A DNA stretch of 64,000 nucleotides from JARBAU01 sp040414675 (GCA_040414675.1 JBEDUN010000039.1:62001-126000), one strand, 5' to 3'. Counted from the stretch's first letter, positions 18,496-27,857 are shown. Numbers and translations: made by a program. Notes: generated from the sequence alone by a model not told the origin.

Positions 18496-20295
18496 ATGGA
18501 CTTGGTTTCCAAAAGAATAAGGGAAATAGGTGTCATTTCTATAATTTTGATTGTTGCTTTTTCTATAGGATTGTTATTTTATATTCAAAGTATCACCGAA
18601 CAGGATATTAAATCCAATTTGCTTTCACAACAAAAACAACGTCAAATTGCGTCTACCAAGGATATTTCTCTTCATTCGAGTTCAGATCTTAATTTAGTTG
18701 TTGGAATGCTTGAGGGATTAGCCAACTCACTGTACCTACAACAAGGTGATTTTTCTAGCGATAATGCCTCAAAACTAGTTGGTGAAAAGTATACTCAATT
18801 TAGCAAGGTTATAGATAGGTTGTTTCTTCTTGATAAAGATAACATTGTAAAACTTAGCTATTCTCCTGCAGGTTCTGAGGGGGCTATTTTGGGTGCAGAC
18901 TATTCGCAAAGAAACTGGGTCGCAGATACAAAAAATATCAGAAAACCCGTATTTTCAAGTGGTTTTGAGAGAGAAGGCATGTACACGATTTTTGTATCAT
19001 ATCCAATAATTAATAGAAATAATGGAGAATTTCTTGGAATTATTGCTACCTCAATACCCACGGTCCCCTTCTTTGCCCGCTATGGAAATGTTGAGCATAT
19101 TGATAGACAGTTTTTAGTCTCATACGACGCAAACGGTACAATGCTGGCAAATGGTGCGAGTCAGATGTTGGTAGGGCAAAATTTCTTTGGTAAATATACC
19201 CAACAGTTTATCAAGCATAATCCCGTTCTAAACAATCTAACTCGTGCATTACTAGCTGGGGGTCTAGGCACTGGAATTTATGATTACGGAAAAGGAGAGA
19301 GGTTAACTACTGGTTCACCTATTGTAGTCAATGGTAAACCAACATACTTTGTGCAAGTGGTAACACCAACCACACAGATATACTCGGATGTAAACGGATT
19401 ACTTTCAATCGAAAATGTCAAGATGTTCGCTCTGTTTGGTGGTACTATTGCTGCCATAGGAGTTTTAATAATAATACTGTTGAAATGGACAGGCAGCTTA
19501 AACAAGGAAGTGAAAAGAAGGACTAAGCAACTGGATATTTCAAATAGTCAGCTAGCATCAGCAAACGAAAAACTGAAGATTCGTGATAAAATGCAGGAGG
19601 AATTTATCAATGTCGCCGCACATGAATTAAGGACCCCGATCCAACCAATCATTGGTTTGTCTGAGGTTCTTAGATATAAGCAAACTGAAGGGGAAGTACA
19701 ACGAAATAAAATCCTGGATGTTATAATCAGAAATGCAAAAAGACTTCAGATCCTTTCGGAAGATATTCTAGATGTTACCAGAATTGAAAGTAATTCTTTG
19801 ATACTGAATAAGGAAAAATTCAATTTAAATTTGCTGATACTGAATGCTGTAGCAGATTCCAAGAATTATATAGCAAATAAAAGTAAAAATAACGATATAA
19901 AAATAGAATCAGTCTTCGGCAAGGAGGAGATTAATATAGAAGCGGATAAGAATAGAATTAATCAGGTAACGTTAAACCTAATGATCAATGCCATTAAGTT
20001 CACCAGGCAAGGGATAATAACCATTTCAACTAAAATGCAGGAAGGTTTAGTCAATGGCGAATTCAATGATCGTGATGGTGTAATAGTTTCCATAAAAGAC
20101 AGCGGATCTGGCATAGATCCTGTGATATTACCAAAGCTTTTCACTAAGTTTGCATCTAGCTCAGAGGGGGGAACGGGATTAGGTCTATTTATATCAAAAA
20201 ATATTATTGAAGCTCACGGAGGCAGAATTTGGGCGATTAATAATGAAAATGGCATAGGAGCTACATTTAGCTTTTGGTTGCCACTGATTTGCTAG
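18496..20295 (+). CDS. Cache-domain sensor histidine kinase
   Basis: This is a 599-residue membrane kinase. Transmembrane helix 1 is at about 12-31, an extracytoplasmic double-Cache-like sensor at about 40-300 (QRNWVADTKNIRKPVFSSGF, SYPIINRNNGEFLGIIATS), and transmembrane helix 2 at about 312-332. A short coiled linker leads to a HisKA domain with phospho-acceptor His376 in AAHELRTPIQP and a HATPase_c domain (NLMINAIKFT N-box, DSGSGIDP G1, GGTGLGLFISK G2). The product would sense an extracellular ligand and phosphorylate a response regulator, which is not encoded nearby. The start is ATG 18496. Confidence 0.95.
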   Translation: MDLVSKRIREIGVISIILIVAFSIGLLFYIQSITEQDIKSNLLSQQKQRQIASTKDISLHSSSDLNLVVGMLEGLANSLYLQQGDFSSDNASKLVGEKYTQFSKVIDRLFLLDKDNIVKLSYSPAGSEGAILGADYSQRNWVADTKNIRKPVFSSGFEREGMYTIFVSYPIINRNNGEFLGIIATSIPTVPFFARYGNVEHIDRQFLVSYDANGTMLANGASQMLVGQNFFGKYTQQFIKHNPVLNNLTRALLAGGLGTGIYDYGKGERLTTGSPIVVNGKPTYFVQVVTPTTQIYSDVNGLLSIENVKMFALFGGTIAAIGVLIIILLKWTGSLNKEVKRRTKQLDISNSQLASANEKLKIRDKMQEEFINVAAHELRTPIQPIIGLSEVLRYKQTEGEVQRNKILDVIIRNAKRLQILSEDILDVTRIESNSLILNKEKFNLNLLILNAVADSKNYIANKSKNNDIKIESVFGKEEINIEADKNRINQVTLNLMINAIKFTRQGIITISTKMQEGLVNGEFNDRDGVIVSIKDSGSGIDPVILPKLFTKFASSSEGGTGLGLFISKNIIEAHGGRIWAINNENGIGATFSFWLPLIC

Positions 20296-20427
20296 AATAT
20301 CACATTTATTATGTTATAAATAATTTGCTCAAAAATCTCAGTCCCTATGTAAGATACATTGTGCTAGGGACAAAAATATCAATTTTGTTACTAGCTCACT
20401 ATGCCATCTATAGATTATTGATTATTC

Positions 20428-20868
20428 TTATCGCGGAAGTCTATAGGTTGTAAGAAAGGTGGTCAACATGGTTGCAAACAAAAGCACCCCAATTGATAAA
20501 TGAGCTGCAACTAACAAAGGCTCTAGTTTAGAGTTGACTACCAACATGCCTAGCGTTATCTGGACAATAATCACTAATACAGCTAAAGCTGAAAGTTTTC
20601 GTGCAGATCTGACTTTCTTTAAGGCATAAACGGCAGTTACGACCACAATAGCTGAAGTGATGATTGCAAGCATCCTATGGAAATGTTCAAAAAAGTATTT
20701 CTCTTGAGGAAATCCAAAGCCATTGGGACATAGTGGCCAACTGTTACAAGATAATCCCTGATGAGATGCAGCTATATAAACTCCAAAAAGCATGACGGTA
20801 TATATCAAACTCAGAGAGATAAATGAGAGAATCAACATTTTGGTATTCACACTCTCTAGTTTAGTCAC
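20428..20868 (-). CDS. ctaA: half-size heme A synthase (CtaA/COX15-like)
   Basis: This is a 146-residue protein with four predicted membrane helices, half the length of bacterial CtaA. The family extracellular pair is present: Cys41 and Cys47 in LSCNSWPLCPNG. His62/His64 in EHFHRMLA and His123 in VAAHLSIG are likely heme ligands. Half-size archaeal CtaA proteins work as dimers (established for archaeal members). They convert heme O to heme A for terminal oxidases. GTG 20868 is the likely start. It is convergent with the histidine kinase and divergent from a cupredoxin, consistent with a respiratory context. Confidence 0.85.
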   Translation of the reverse strand: MTKLESVNTKMLILSFISLSLIYTVMLFGVYIAASHQGLSCNSWPLCPNGFGFPQEKYFFEHFHRMLAIITSAIVVVTAVYALKKVRSARKLSALAVLVIIVQITLGMLVVNSKLEPLLVAAHLSIGVLLFATMLTTFLTTYRLPR

Positions 20869-21061
20869 GAATTTGGGTTGGAGATAGGTAATTATTAATC
20901 TTAGTTTCTGGTTCTATTATGTAAGGAATAGATAAATTGAAATGTGTGTTTTTCGAGAATTCTTTCTAGTAGCATTTTATCTCAGGGTCAAGAGATTAGA
21001 TTAATATACCAAATATGGATAGATGATAATTTGCTTATCATATAGTAGGGTGAGTAGTGCG

Positions 21062-21445
21062 ATGAATATTAACATAATAGCCATTATTGCTGTGTCATTT
21101 ATGTCAGTTGGTATAATATGGGCAATTGGTAATTTAACCCACACCACTATTGAATCAAGAGTAAAGACTGCCAATGGAATATTACTCATAGCACAAGATA
21201 ATCGATTTAATGGGACCAATCCGACGATTTATGCGAGCACAAGTCATGCAAAGAAACTAGTCGTTTTGAACAAGGATTTTGTAAGACATGATTTCATAGT
21301 TGATCCTTTAGGTATAAACACTTCATACTTGACTGCCGATCAATCCTTTATAACCGCAATCGCTACGAATAAGGCAGGAGTATATGAGTATTACTGCTCC
21401 TTGCATCCACAAGTAATGAGAGGAAAGATCGTGGTCAAGTCATAG
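21062..21445 (+). CDS. membrane-anchored cupredoxin (small blue copper protein)
   Basis: The chosen start is ATG 21062, directly before a hydrophobic anchor (MNINIIAIIAVSFMSVGIIWA); the upstream extension to 21023 adds nothing family-like. The 127-residue product has a plastocyanin/azurin-type fold with type-1 copper ligands: His in KDFVRHDFIVD, then Cys, His and Met in YYCSLHPQVM (C-x2-H-x3-M). It probably carries electrons on the outer membrane face. Many such proteins occur in ammonia-oxidising archaea as replacements for cytochrome c (lineage knowledge). Confidence 0.9.
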   Translation: MNINIIAIIAVSFMSVGIIWAIGNLTHTTIESRVKTANGILLIAQDNRFNGTNPTIYASTSHAKKLVVLNKDFVRHDFIVDPLGINTSYLTADQSFITAIATNKAGVYEYYCSLHPQVMRGKIVVKS

Positions 21446-21661
21446 ACAAGGAATATTGTCATGACAGAGCCTAATATAATTCAGTTTAGCATTTTTGAAC
21501 TATAGCCACTTGCATATGCCTAGACAAATTTGTTTATAATTTGTCGTTTGGATATCAATTCTCTGTCACAGCATTCCTAAGACTAGTTACTCTAAATTCG
21601 ACATTCGATAAACTTTGCAAATATATAATGTCGTTGATTGTAACACACTAAGCAAGTAATA

Positions 21662-24172
21662 ATGAATAGAGGAAATGGGAGAACTGCAATTCTAAGAATA
21701 ATTCATATGACAGTCTCCCAATTTCTGTCAGAAGATAGTGGACGAGCCAAGGATCCTAAGGATTGTGAGTATCTTCGTGTACCTATTCAACCTAATAGCT
21801 ATTCCTTCAGTCTAGCGTATAACGATCTCGCAAGATGGCTGTTCATAACCTTAGCATTTATGGGTATTTTAGCAACTGGCTGGTTTGGAATACCACTTGC
21901 ACCTAGATATCTAGCACTACATCAAATAGATATTCTAGCTGAAATTTTCACGTTATTTAGTGCATTGGGTACAATTTGGGGAGTAATGGCATATCGTGAG
22001 TTGACAAGGTCGGCAGACCTCATAGTGAATGTAAGAGCACTTGCACGTGACCTTGATCCACACATTGGAGCATACGATTATCGATCGTATAACCCCGAAA
22101 CAAAAGAATATGAAAATGGCTATCTTCCACTTGGTCCAATAGACTTTTGGGACAAAGAAACTCAAGTCCCTGCGTGGCTTGATAAAGGCAAATATTGGCA
22201 TGTTTTACTAGGCCTTCAAACTGGCACTAAAGAAATTATTCTTCAAGTTGTACGGGATAGCGATTTACCATTTTTGGTGGACAGAAGGAATGTTGCTGTT
22301 ACCTATAAAGAAATAATATCACAATATGGATCTCAACGCAAAACGCGTAAGCGATTTAGATATAGGGTGAAGATACCGCAGTGGATAGTCATGAATACCG
22401 AACGAACTCGACTAATTAATCTAAGAGGTCTTCAGTTTGAGGATGAAAACATTTCTACACTAATTGCTGAACTAAACAGAAAACTCGTTTTGGCATCGGA
22501 AGAAATTATCGAGAGAGAAAAGCCAAGGATCAAGTACCCAGGCAGTTTCATGACGCTGGTGATTTATTTAAATAAGAGCCTACCTATCAGACTTGTTTAT
22601 CACGAAGCCATTCGACATTTACCAGGAGCTAAAAAAAGAATTATTGCGTATACCAACGAAAATCTTGCAAATACAAAAGATAATGACCTAATTTCAGCTC
22701 TAATCTTAGCTGCGGAACAAAGAGGAATATCTGTTGACAAGATCGCAAAAATTCGCATGTTATTGCGATTTCTCCAAAATTCGTACACGTCACAAGGTAT
22801 TGGAGAGGGATCAAGCGAATATCATAATTTCCATCACACCTTAGAGGTATCTTATTTAAGCTTACAAATGCTTCCCCGAGAGTTTCACAATTATAGGTTT
22901 AACTCGGCTGATTACGAATTGCTTCTTATAGCAGGTCTCTTACATGATTATGATCCAGCTCAGCTAGAGGCCAATCGAAGTCCTGCTGCGGGTCCAAAAG
23001 GACCAAATGTTGTTAGAACCATTAGCGAATTGCAAAAAACTGGGATCCATGTTGCGTATTTTACCATGAATAAATATGAGTTTGAGAATTATTTTAGAGA
23101 GTACAAATCTGCACTATTGCCGCCTATCGAGTTTGCCACAATACACCCTGAATATATCAAACCTGAAGACAATAACAAAATTGAAAGTAGAAATATCGAA
23201 GCACTGATTTGGCGGACGGATTTCCCGTATTTCAAGCAGGCCCTTGCTCAGAAAAAATTCGTAGAACATTTAGACTATCTTGATAAGATGGGATTAGACT
23301 CATTTAAAATAAAACTAATTGGCGAGGTGCTATGGTTAGCTGACTTGTCAGTTACATACATGGGCTCAGATCCAATTAGGGCTTGGGACAGAGTAACCAA
23401 TTTATATGAAGAATTATACCTTCCCAAGTTCGAGGCAGTATCAAGAACAGATGAGTTTTTTTCGGATTTTGCCGAAACTGAACTTTTTAAAGGGCTCATT
23501 AAGAACAGGCAGTTTCCTGATATCTTTAGGCAAAGATGGAATCTTATTTTCCAATTTTTCCATGAAGGTAACCCTTCTACACAGCTCAACAGGACGATTA
23601 ACAAGGCAAGAAAACTATACCTCAAAGTTAATGTTGAGGTAGACATGCGAAGGGGTGACATCTTGGAAGAAATCGCAGTAAATAATTGGGCAGAGTATTT
23701 CATTGGAATTGGAAAAGATCAGACTGAGGTTTCAAGAGCTAAGTTAAGATTTTCGGATCTTGATCCACCGAATGCGTCATCCTTTTGGGGAGACACTAAC
23801 AAATTAATTCCCAGTATTTCAAATAGATCTGTAGATAATTTTTTTCTAGTTTTACCTAAAAGGCATTTCTCTAATGGCATAAATGACAGTTCAGAATTGA
23901 CATCATTGATTTCGCACATGCCATCGAAATTACGAACTAATGGCACGCTCCAAATTCTGACTGACGTTGAAGAATCTAATAATTACTTTAACGATCTCGA
24001 ATTGATTGGTACGAAGTTTGGCTTTCATTTAAATTCTGGTAGACACCACAAAGAATATTTTCCCAAGAACATAAGGGAATCATATTTTACACCAGATAGC
24101 ACGGTTCATACTTTGGTATTCAATCTAAATGAGTCTAACCAGCAACGATCTAAGCCAACCGCAGTTAAATGA
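21662..24172 (+). CDS. large membrane protein with a PDE-like HD domain
   Basis: This is an 836-residue protein. Two membrane helices (about 58-78 and 88-108) are followed by a cytoplasmic region. An HD-type metal centre starts with YHNFHHTLEVS (His388, Asn389, His391, His392) and continues with LLIAGLLHDYDP (His428-Asp429). The spacing and the YHNxHH and LLHDYD strings resemble class I cyclic-nucleotide phosphodiesterases rather than ordinary bacterial HD proteins. However, the His that follows HDxD in PDEs is Pro here. The C-terminal 250 residues contain a separate Rossmann-like segment (DNFFLVLPKRHF, LTDVEESNNYF). The substrate is unknown; cyclic nucleotide hydrolysis is an inference. The start is ATG 21662. 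Confidence 0.75.
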   Translation: MNRGNGRTAILRIIHMTVSQFLSEDSGRAKDPKDCEYLRVPIQPNSYSFSLAYNDLARWLFITLAFMGILATGWFGIPLAPRYLALHQIDILAEIFTLFSALGTIWGVMAYRELTRSADLIVNVRALARDLDPHIGAYDYRSYNPETKEYENGYLPLGPIDFWDKETQVPAWLDKGKYWHVLLGLQTGTKEIILQVVRDSDLPFLVDRRNVAVTYKEIISQYGSQRKTRKRFRYRVKIPQWIVMNTERTRLINLRGLQFEDENISTLIAELNRKLVLASEEIIEREKPRIKYPGSFMTLVIYLNKSLPIRLVYHEAIRHLPGAKKRIIAYTNENLANTKDNDLISALILAAEQRGISVDKIAKIRMLLRFLQNSYTSQGIGEGSSEYHNFHHTLEVSYLSLQMLPREFHNYRFNSADYELLLIAGLLHDYDPAQLEANRSPAAGPKGPNVVRTISELQKTGIHVAYFTMNKYEFENYFREYKSALLPPIEFATIHPEYIKPEDNNKIESRNIEALIWRTDFPYFKQALAQKKFVEHLDYLDKMGLDSFKIKLIGEVLWLADLSVTYMGSDPIRAWDRVTNLYEELYLPKFEAVSRTDEFFSDFAETELFKGLIKNRQFPDIFRQRWNLIFQFFHEGNPSTQLNRTINKARKLYLKVNVEVDMRRGDILEEIAVNNWAEYFIGIGKDQTEVSRAKLRFSDLDPPNASSFWGDTNKLIPSISNRSVDNFFLVLPKRHFSNGINDSSELTSLISHMPSKLRTNGTLQILTDVEESNNYFNDLELIGTKFGFHLNSGRHHKEYFPKNIRESYFTPDSTVHTLVFNLNESNQQRSKPTAVK

Positions 24173-24303
24173 GTTTTGAAGATAACGATTTTGAGTCGCC
24201 TTTCATGTGGAAATAACTTGATCCGTTGTATAGACACATATCAAACATTTGTAAAAATCTTTCTAAAAGGGCAATATGACCTATACCAAATTTCATAACA
24301 ATA

Positions 24304-24729
24304 TTAATACAATAATCTTCCCAAAGCTTCATTCAGCTTCGGAACGGTCTTGTAATTTCCAAGATTAATTGGATTTATCCAATCATATTCATCATGTTCC
24401 CAATCTAGTCTAATTGACTTTGTTGATGATTCGAATAAGAAAGGATACACTATCCAAATAATATTAGAAGATAGCTCATCTCTAACCTCTAGTGGCTCTG
24501 CAATCTTGAGAAGATTAACTTGACCTTCCGTGAGCCCACATTCCTCACGTATCTCTTTAAATGCTTGAACCAATGGATTTACGTCCTCTAGATAGCCACT
24601 TATTCCTGCCCACACACCATTCATAGTTCTGACTTTTGCGCTGCGTTTGAGAAGCAATATTTTTCCTTTATAAATCAAGAAAACCGTGACTACCTTTATT
24701 CTGTTTTCGGCTTTATCCCCTGCATTCAT
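24304..24729 (-). CDS. Nudix hydrolase
   Basis: This is a Nudix-fold protein of about 141 residues from ATG 24729; a TTG 12 bases upstream is the alternative. The Nudix box reads GYLEDVNPLVQAF, then KEIREECGL. The REUxEExGU core is present with Lys for Arg, while the first Glu of Gx5E is replaced by Asn, so metal coordination may be altered. Members hydrolyse nucleoside diphosphates linked to another moiety, including oxidised dNTPs. The ADP-ribose/NTP preference cannot be told from sequence. Confidence 0.85.
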   Translation of the reverse strand: MNAGDKAENRIKVVTVFLIYKGKILLLKRSAKVRTMNGVWAGISGYLEDVNPLVQAFKEIREECGLTEGQVNLLKIAEPLEVRDELSSNIIWIVYPFLFESSTKSIRLDWEHDEYDWINPINLGNYKTVPKLNEALGRLLY

Positions 24730-24842
24730 AAATGATTTCAATTAGTAGCTACTAATAGAATTTAACTAACATTAATAATCCTGTAGCGTAAAACATCGTC
24801 GTATAAAATATGCCTTTAAACTGAAAACAGGATATACAGCTG

Positions 24843-25661
24843 TTACAAATATAGAATCTTAAGACCGAATTTGCCAACGAGGTTCATTATTCGACTTTTT
24901 TCTTCCCCTAGACCCTTCCTATCGACCACAATATGAGTAACCTTTTCGATACTCTTGGAGTACATTTGAGTTAGCATAGCATGATCAATAAAACTAAGAT
25001 TATACTTCGGAGCTATTGCAGCAAGAGCATAATCTGATTCTATCAACAATTTATTAAATTTGACAGGATAATGTGGTCCACCAAGTCCAATACCTATCTT
25101 ATCACAATTTAAGCCGAAAGTGATTACCTCAAGTATTGTGTCACAAACAAGTGAAGCTGCATTGGTGTCAGTCCACTGAGTGTAAGATGATCCTATCTCC
25201 ACGAATAAAATTGGGCATGTCAGGGATGTTGGTCCGTGATGTGTTGCTTCAATGCATATTTCATAGTTTGGAACCAAAGATTTCTTATTATTAATTCGTT
25301 TTAAGAAATCTTTTTGGAGGGATGGAAAGCATAACCCAAGTTCTTTCGATCTTCCTCCATATTTATTATCCATAAAATTTCCTGTGGAATGACATGTAAG
25401 AGCTGGCCTTTTCTTCGATGATTCATGTCTAGACAGGAAAATAACCGCTTTTGAATTTTGAATTTGCGAATTGACATCCTTAAAGTGAATGAGTTCGAAC
25501 TTGGAAACATAAAGCTTGACATCTTCGTGAAACTTGGATTCAAAGATGTTCGATCTGTCATTTACAGGCTCGAAACCTCTGTAATTAATCAGATAATTTA
25601 GCATAGTCCTGCTTGCAAGATCGGCTTCCGAAGCCATAAGAGTATAATAATTTTCCTTCAA
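24843..25661 (-). CDS. dtdA: D-aminoacyl-tRNA deacylase (DtdA/GEK1 type)
   Basis: This 272-residue enzyme is the archaeal/plant type that hydrolyses D-amino acids from mischarged tRNAs. Family signatures are FLSRHESSKKRPALTCHSTGN, EATHHGPTSLTCPILFVEIG and GIGLGGPHYPVKFNK. The start is TTG 25661. The frame stays open about 25 codons further upstream without an ATG, so the exact N-terminus is uncertain. Monocistronic. Confidence 0.93.
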   Translation of the reverse strand: MKENYYTLMASEADLASRTMLNYLINYRGFEPVNDRSNIFESKFHEDVKLYVSKFELIHFKDVNSQIQNSKAVIFLSRHESSKKRPALTCHSTGNFMDNKYGGRSKELGLCFPSLQKDFLKRINNKKSLVPNYEICIEATHHGPTSLTCPILFVEIGSSYTQWTDTNAASLVCDTILEVITFGLNCDKIGIGLGGPHYPVKFNKLLIESDYALAAIAPKYNLSFIDHAMLTQMYSKSIEKVTHIVVDRKGLGEEKSRIMNLVGKFGLKILYL

Positions 25662-26046
25662 AGGTATCTGTACTTGAGGCCAATATCGCTTATTTTTATC
25701 TTCCAGAATGCCTTCGTTTACAAAAAATTGATGTTCTTAGATTATCTTTCATCCATGAGATAGCAATCCTACGATTATGTTTTTTAGAGGCTTTAAGAAG
25801 TGCTCCTTGCCAAGACACAGCATATGATCTTGTATATATCGTAATACTTTGATTACATACTGAACTCGTAGCATACACTTTCTTCTGAACTCAATAGACC
25901 CATAGTTTAAATGTGTCCGAACAGATCCAAATTGTGCCAAAAGTGAATTATTGTGCATAATGTAGTTTCAAAATAGCGAAATTATATGATTCAACTTAAG
26001 TAAATTTATAAATTGCATTTGAGTATCGATTAATGAAATAGGAATT
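25662..26046. other. divergent intergenic region between dtdA and spt5
   Basis: It holds both promoters. Two overlapping minus-strand ORFs of 60-69 codons (25696-25878, 25749-25958) look partly protein-like but conflict with one another; I do not call either. SecE, often just upstream of Spt5, is not present. Confidence 0.45.
26002..26014 (+). promoter_or_regulatory. TATA-like box of spt5
   Basis: AAATTTATAAATT lies 33-45 bases before the spt5 ATG, consistent with a short leader that contains GGA just before the start. Confidence 0.4.
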
Positions 26047-26703
26047 ATGAACAATTATCTTGAAAAAAATAAACATTCTGATGATGAGGTTTTTAGTAAT
26101 TTGTCTGATTTTGAGCAAGACAGCGATAAAGATAATCCAATAATACAAGAGGATAATGAAACTCTTGGTGTTCAAGATGAGGGTTCATCTATGCCTGTAC
26201 CTGATGAAGAAACTTCCCAAAATTCTGATTATAACTTGCCACAAGAGAATACGAGGACGATCGAATCTAAGTTCTTTGCAATAAGAACTACGGGAGGACA
26301 GGAACGTGTTGTTGCTAGTATTATTCAGAATAAAGTCGCTGCTAAAAAAATTGGAATTTATTCTATACTTGTGCTAGATAACTTTAAGGGATATATAATA
26401 ATCGAAGCGCCAGATTCAATGGTGGCCTTTGAGGCGTTGTCTGGTGTTAGACATGTAAGAGGTCAAATTCGTGGAGAATTGCCATTTAAAGACATTGAAG
26501 GATACATTGTGAAAAAGCCAGTAGTAACTGAATTAAATGTAGATGACACCGTAGAAGTTATCGGCGGTCCATTCAAATCAATGAAGGCCAAAATAACAAG
26601 AGTAGACTACGAAAAACAAGAGGCTACTGTGGTATTACTTGATTCACCATATCAAATTCCTGTCACCGTCGATGCAAATTACTTGAAAAAGGTGTCACAC
26701 TAG
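26047..26703 (+). CDS. spt5: transcription elongation factor Spt5 (archaeal NusG)
   Basis: The 218-residue product has a NGN domain (about 74-155, FFAIRTTGGQERVVASII through GYIIIEAPD) and a KOW domain (about 160-215, DTVEVIGGPFKSMKAKITRVD). It clamps RNA polymerase with Spt4 for processive elongation and links transcription to translation. An acidic extension of about 70 residues (residues 1-70, rich in Asp/Glu/Asn) precedes the NGN domain and is longer than in most archaeal Spt5, recalling the acidic N-terminus of eukaryotic Spt5. The start is ATG 26047. Confidence 0.95.
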   Translation: MNNYLEKNKHSDDEVFSNLSDFEQDSDKDNPIIQEDNETLGVQDEGSSMPVPDEETSQNSDYNLPQENTRTIESKFFAIRTTGGQERVVASIIQNKVAAKKIGIYSILVLDNFKGYIIIEAPDSMVAFEALSGVRHVRGQIRGELPFKDIEGYIVKKPVVTELNVDDTVEVIGGPFKSMKAKITRVDYEKQEATVVLLDSPYQIPVTVDANYLKKVSH

Positions 26704-26786
26704 TCGGCTCTTTTAGATCGATTATTATGTATCGAGTACAAGATTCGCGGATACTTCAGAGCAGGTCATCAGGATTCGTGCCTAAG

Positions 26787-26818
26787 AAAAAGCGCTTTTT
26801 TGTAATTTTTATTTTTTA
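26787..26818 (+). terminator. T-rich terminator after spt5
   Basis: A palindrome AAAAAGCGCTTTTT (26787-26800) runs into two further T-runs (TTTTT and TTTTTT) ending near 26818. Multiple T-stretches are the known signal for intrinsic archaeal termination. Confidence 0.6.
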
Positions 26819-26903
26819 TCTAGTGACTGTTTGTTCTGGAGAGATAACTTGAGTTTTATCACAGATTTAAAATAAAACCAAAAAGAAATGGTGTCATAGC
26901 AAA

Positions 26904-27125
26904 CTGTCAAATAGAAAAGATAAAAAAAGATTATTAATATATGCAGGGATTGCTCTTATTATTAGTGGCATCATCCTAATTATCTTGCTTTATAGTTTTG
27001 TTTATCTGCATCCAGTCAGTGTACCAGGTGAAGCTAAATTGACTAAAATGAGAGAACAGACAGATATCACATCAAACAATAATGGAAATATGAAAAATGT
27101 TAGAACACGTATAGTCCATATTTAG
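26904..27125 (+). CDS. small membrane protein, start codon unclear
   Basis: An open frame from 26871 to the TAG at 27123 encodes a Lys/Arg-rich segment, one strong membrane helix (LLIYAGIALIISGIILIILL) and a polar tail ending RTRIVHI. The topology is convincing, but there is no ATG, GTG or TTG before the helix. I place the start at CTG 26904 only provisionally. The next ORF starts with a GTG overlapping this stop (TAGTG). The two may be one gene split by a point mutation or shift, or a coupled pair. Confidence 0.4.
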   Translation: MSNRKDKKRLLIYAGIALIISGIILIILLYSFVYLHPVSVPGEAKLTKMREQTDITSNNNGNMKNVRTRIVHI

Positions 27126-27304
27126 TGAAGATTGAACTAGGCTCCATTAATCGTGCTATTTATTTTAATGACAATCTGATTGCATCAAAAAGGATCACCG
27201 TGGATAATTCACTGGAAGGAAGCTCTTTGTTCTGTGTAGGTCTCTGTAGTTTCACATTTGACGGTATAAATGTTTACATTCTACAGCCATATTTTGATAC
27301 ATAA
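27125..27304 (+). CDS. small hypothetical protein coupled to the preceding ORF
   Basis: This is a 59-residue ORF from GTG 27125 (VKIELGSINRAIYFNDN), with the GTG overlapping the stop of the upstream membrane ORF. The product is beta-rich with two Cys (SLFCVGLCSF). No family was recognised. It could be the extracytoplasmic C-terminal domain of the upstream membrane protein after a frame change. Confidence 0.4.
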   Translation: MKIELGSINRAIYFNDNLIASKRITVDNSLEGSSLFCVGLCSFTFDGINVYILQPYFDT

Positions 27305-27320
27305 TCGCTTTTATGAACAC

Positions 27321-27857
27321 CTACAACTTGCTTTCTACGCTGCTAATGGAATTGACCCTGATTGGCCAATCAAATTCAAGGTTCCAAGGTTGATTGAACA
27401 GTATTCCAATTTTTGGTGACACGACATCAATCAAGTTAATTGGAGCATCATCAACTAAAATATCAAATTGATACATTGCTTTGGGTGTCGCGTCGTATAT
27501 GAATATAAGATCATCTGACAAGATGTCATGGTAATCCAACCAGTTCGCAACATAAGGTACAGTCTGCCTTTCACGTTTTGTGAGGATGGAAATCCGGTAG
27601 CCTTTTTTATGCAATTGTCTAATAATATATGAAAGATTTGGCTCTGTTGGAGGGATTTCCCTCCATCGGTGAGTCCAAACATATATAAAAATTTCAGATA
27701 TCTCATGAGTAGATATTGGTAGAATCTTGTGAATATCCCACGCTTTTATGTCATCTTTTGATATCGTAGTGTTATGAATATTACTGTATATCAAAGTCCA
27801 TATTTTCATAGTGTCTGCTAGCACTGAATCTAGATCAATTGCAAGTGTTTTGTTCAC
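27321..27857 (-). CDS. HAD-superfamily 5'-nucleotidase-like protein
   Basis: This is a 178-residue HAD hydrolase of the 5'(3')-deoxyribonucleotidase (NT5C) type. The nucleophile motif IDLDSVLADT gives Asp8 and Asp10, the conserved Thr/Ser is in ISILTKRE, and the C-terminal Asp pair is ILVDDAPINL. Such enzymes dephosphorylate (deoxy)nucleoside monophosphates. The start is GTG 27857, with AAAGGT immediately upstream. It is convergent with the small membrane ORFs. Confidence 0.82.
   Translation of the reverse strand: MNKTLAIDLDSVLADTMKIWTLIYSNIHNTTISKDDIKAWDIHKILPISTHEISEIFIYVWTHRWREIPPTEPNLSYIIRQLHKKGYRISILTKRERQTVPYVANWLDYHDILSDDLIFIYDATPKAMYQFDILVDDAPINLIDVVSPKIGILFNQPWNLEFDWPIRVNSISSVESKL

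Noticed and set aside
25696..25958. Two overlapping minus-strand ORFs upstream of dtdA
   Set aside because: Each is partly plausible but they occupy different frames of the same DNA and neither shows a family; left as unresolved gap content.
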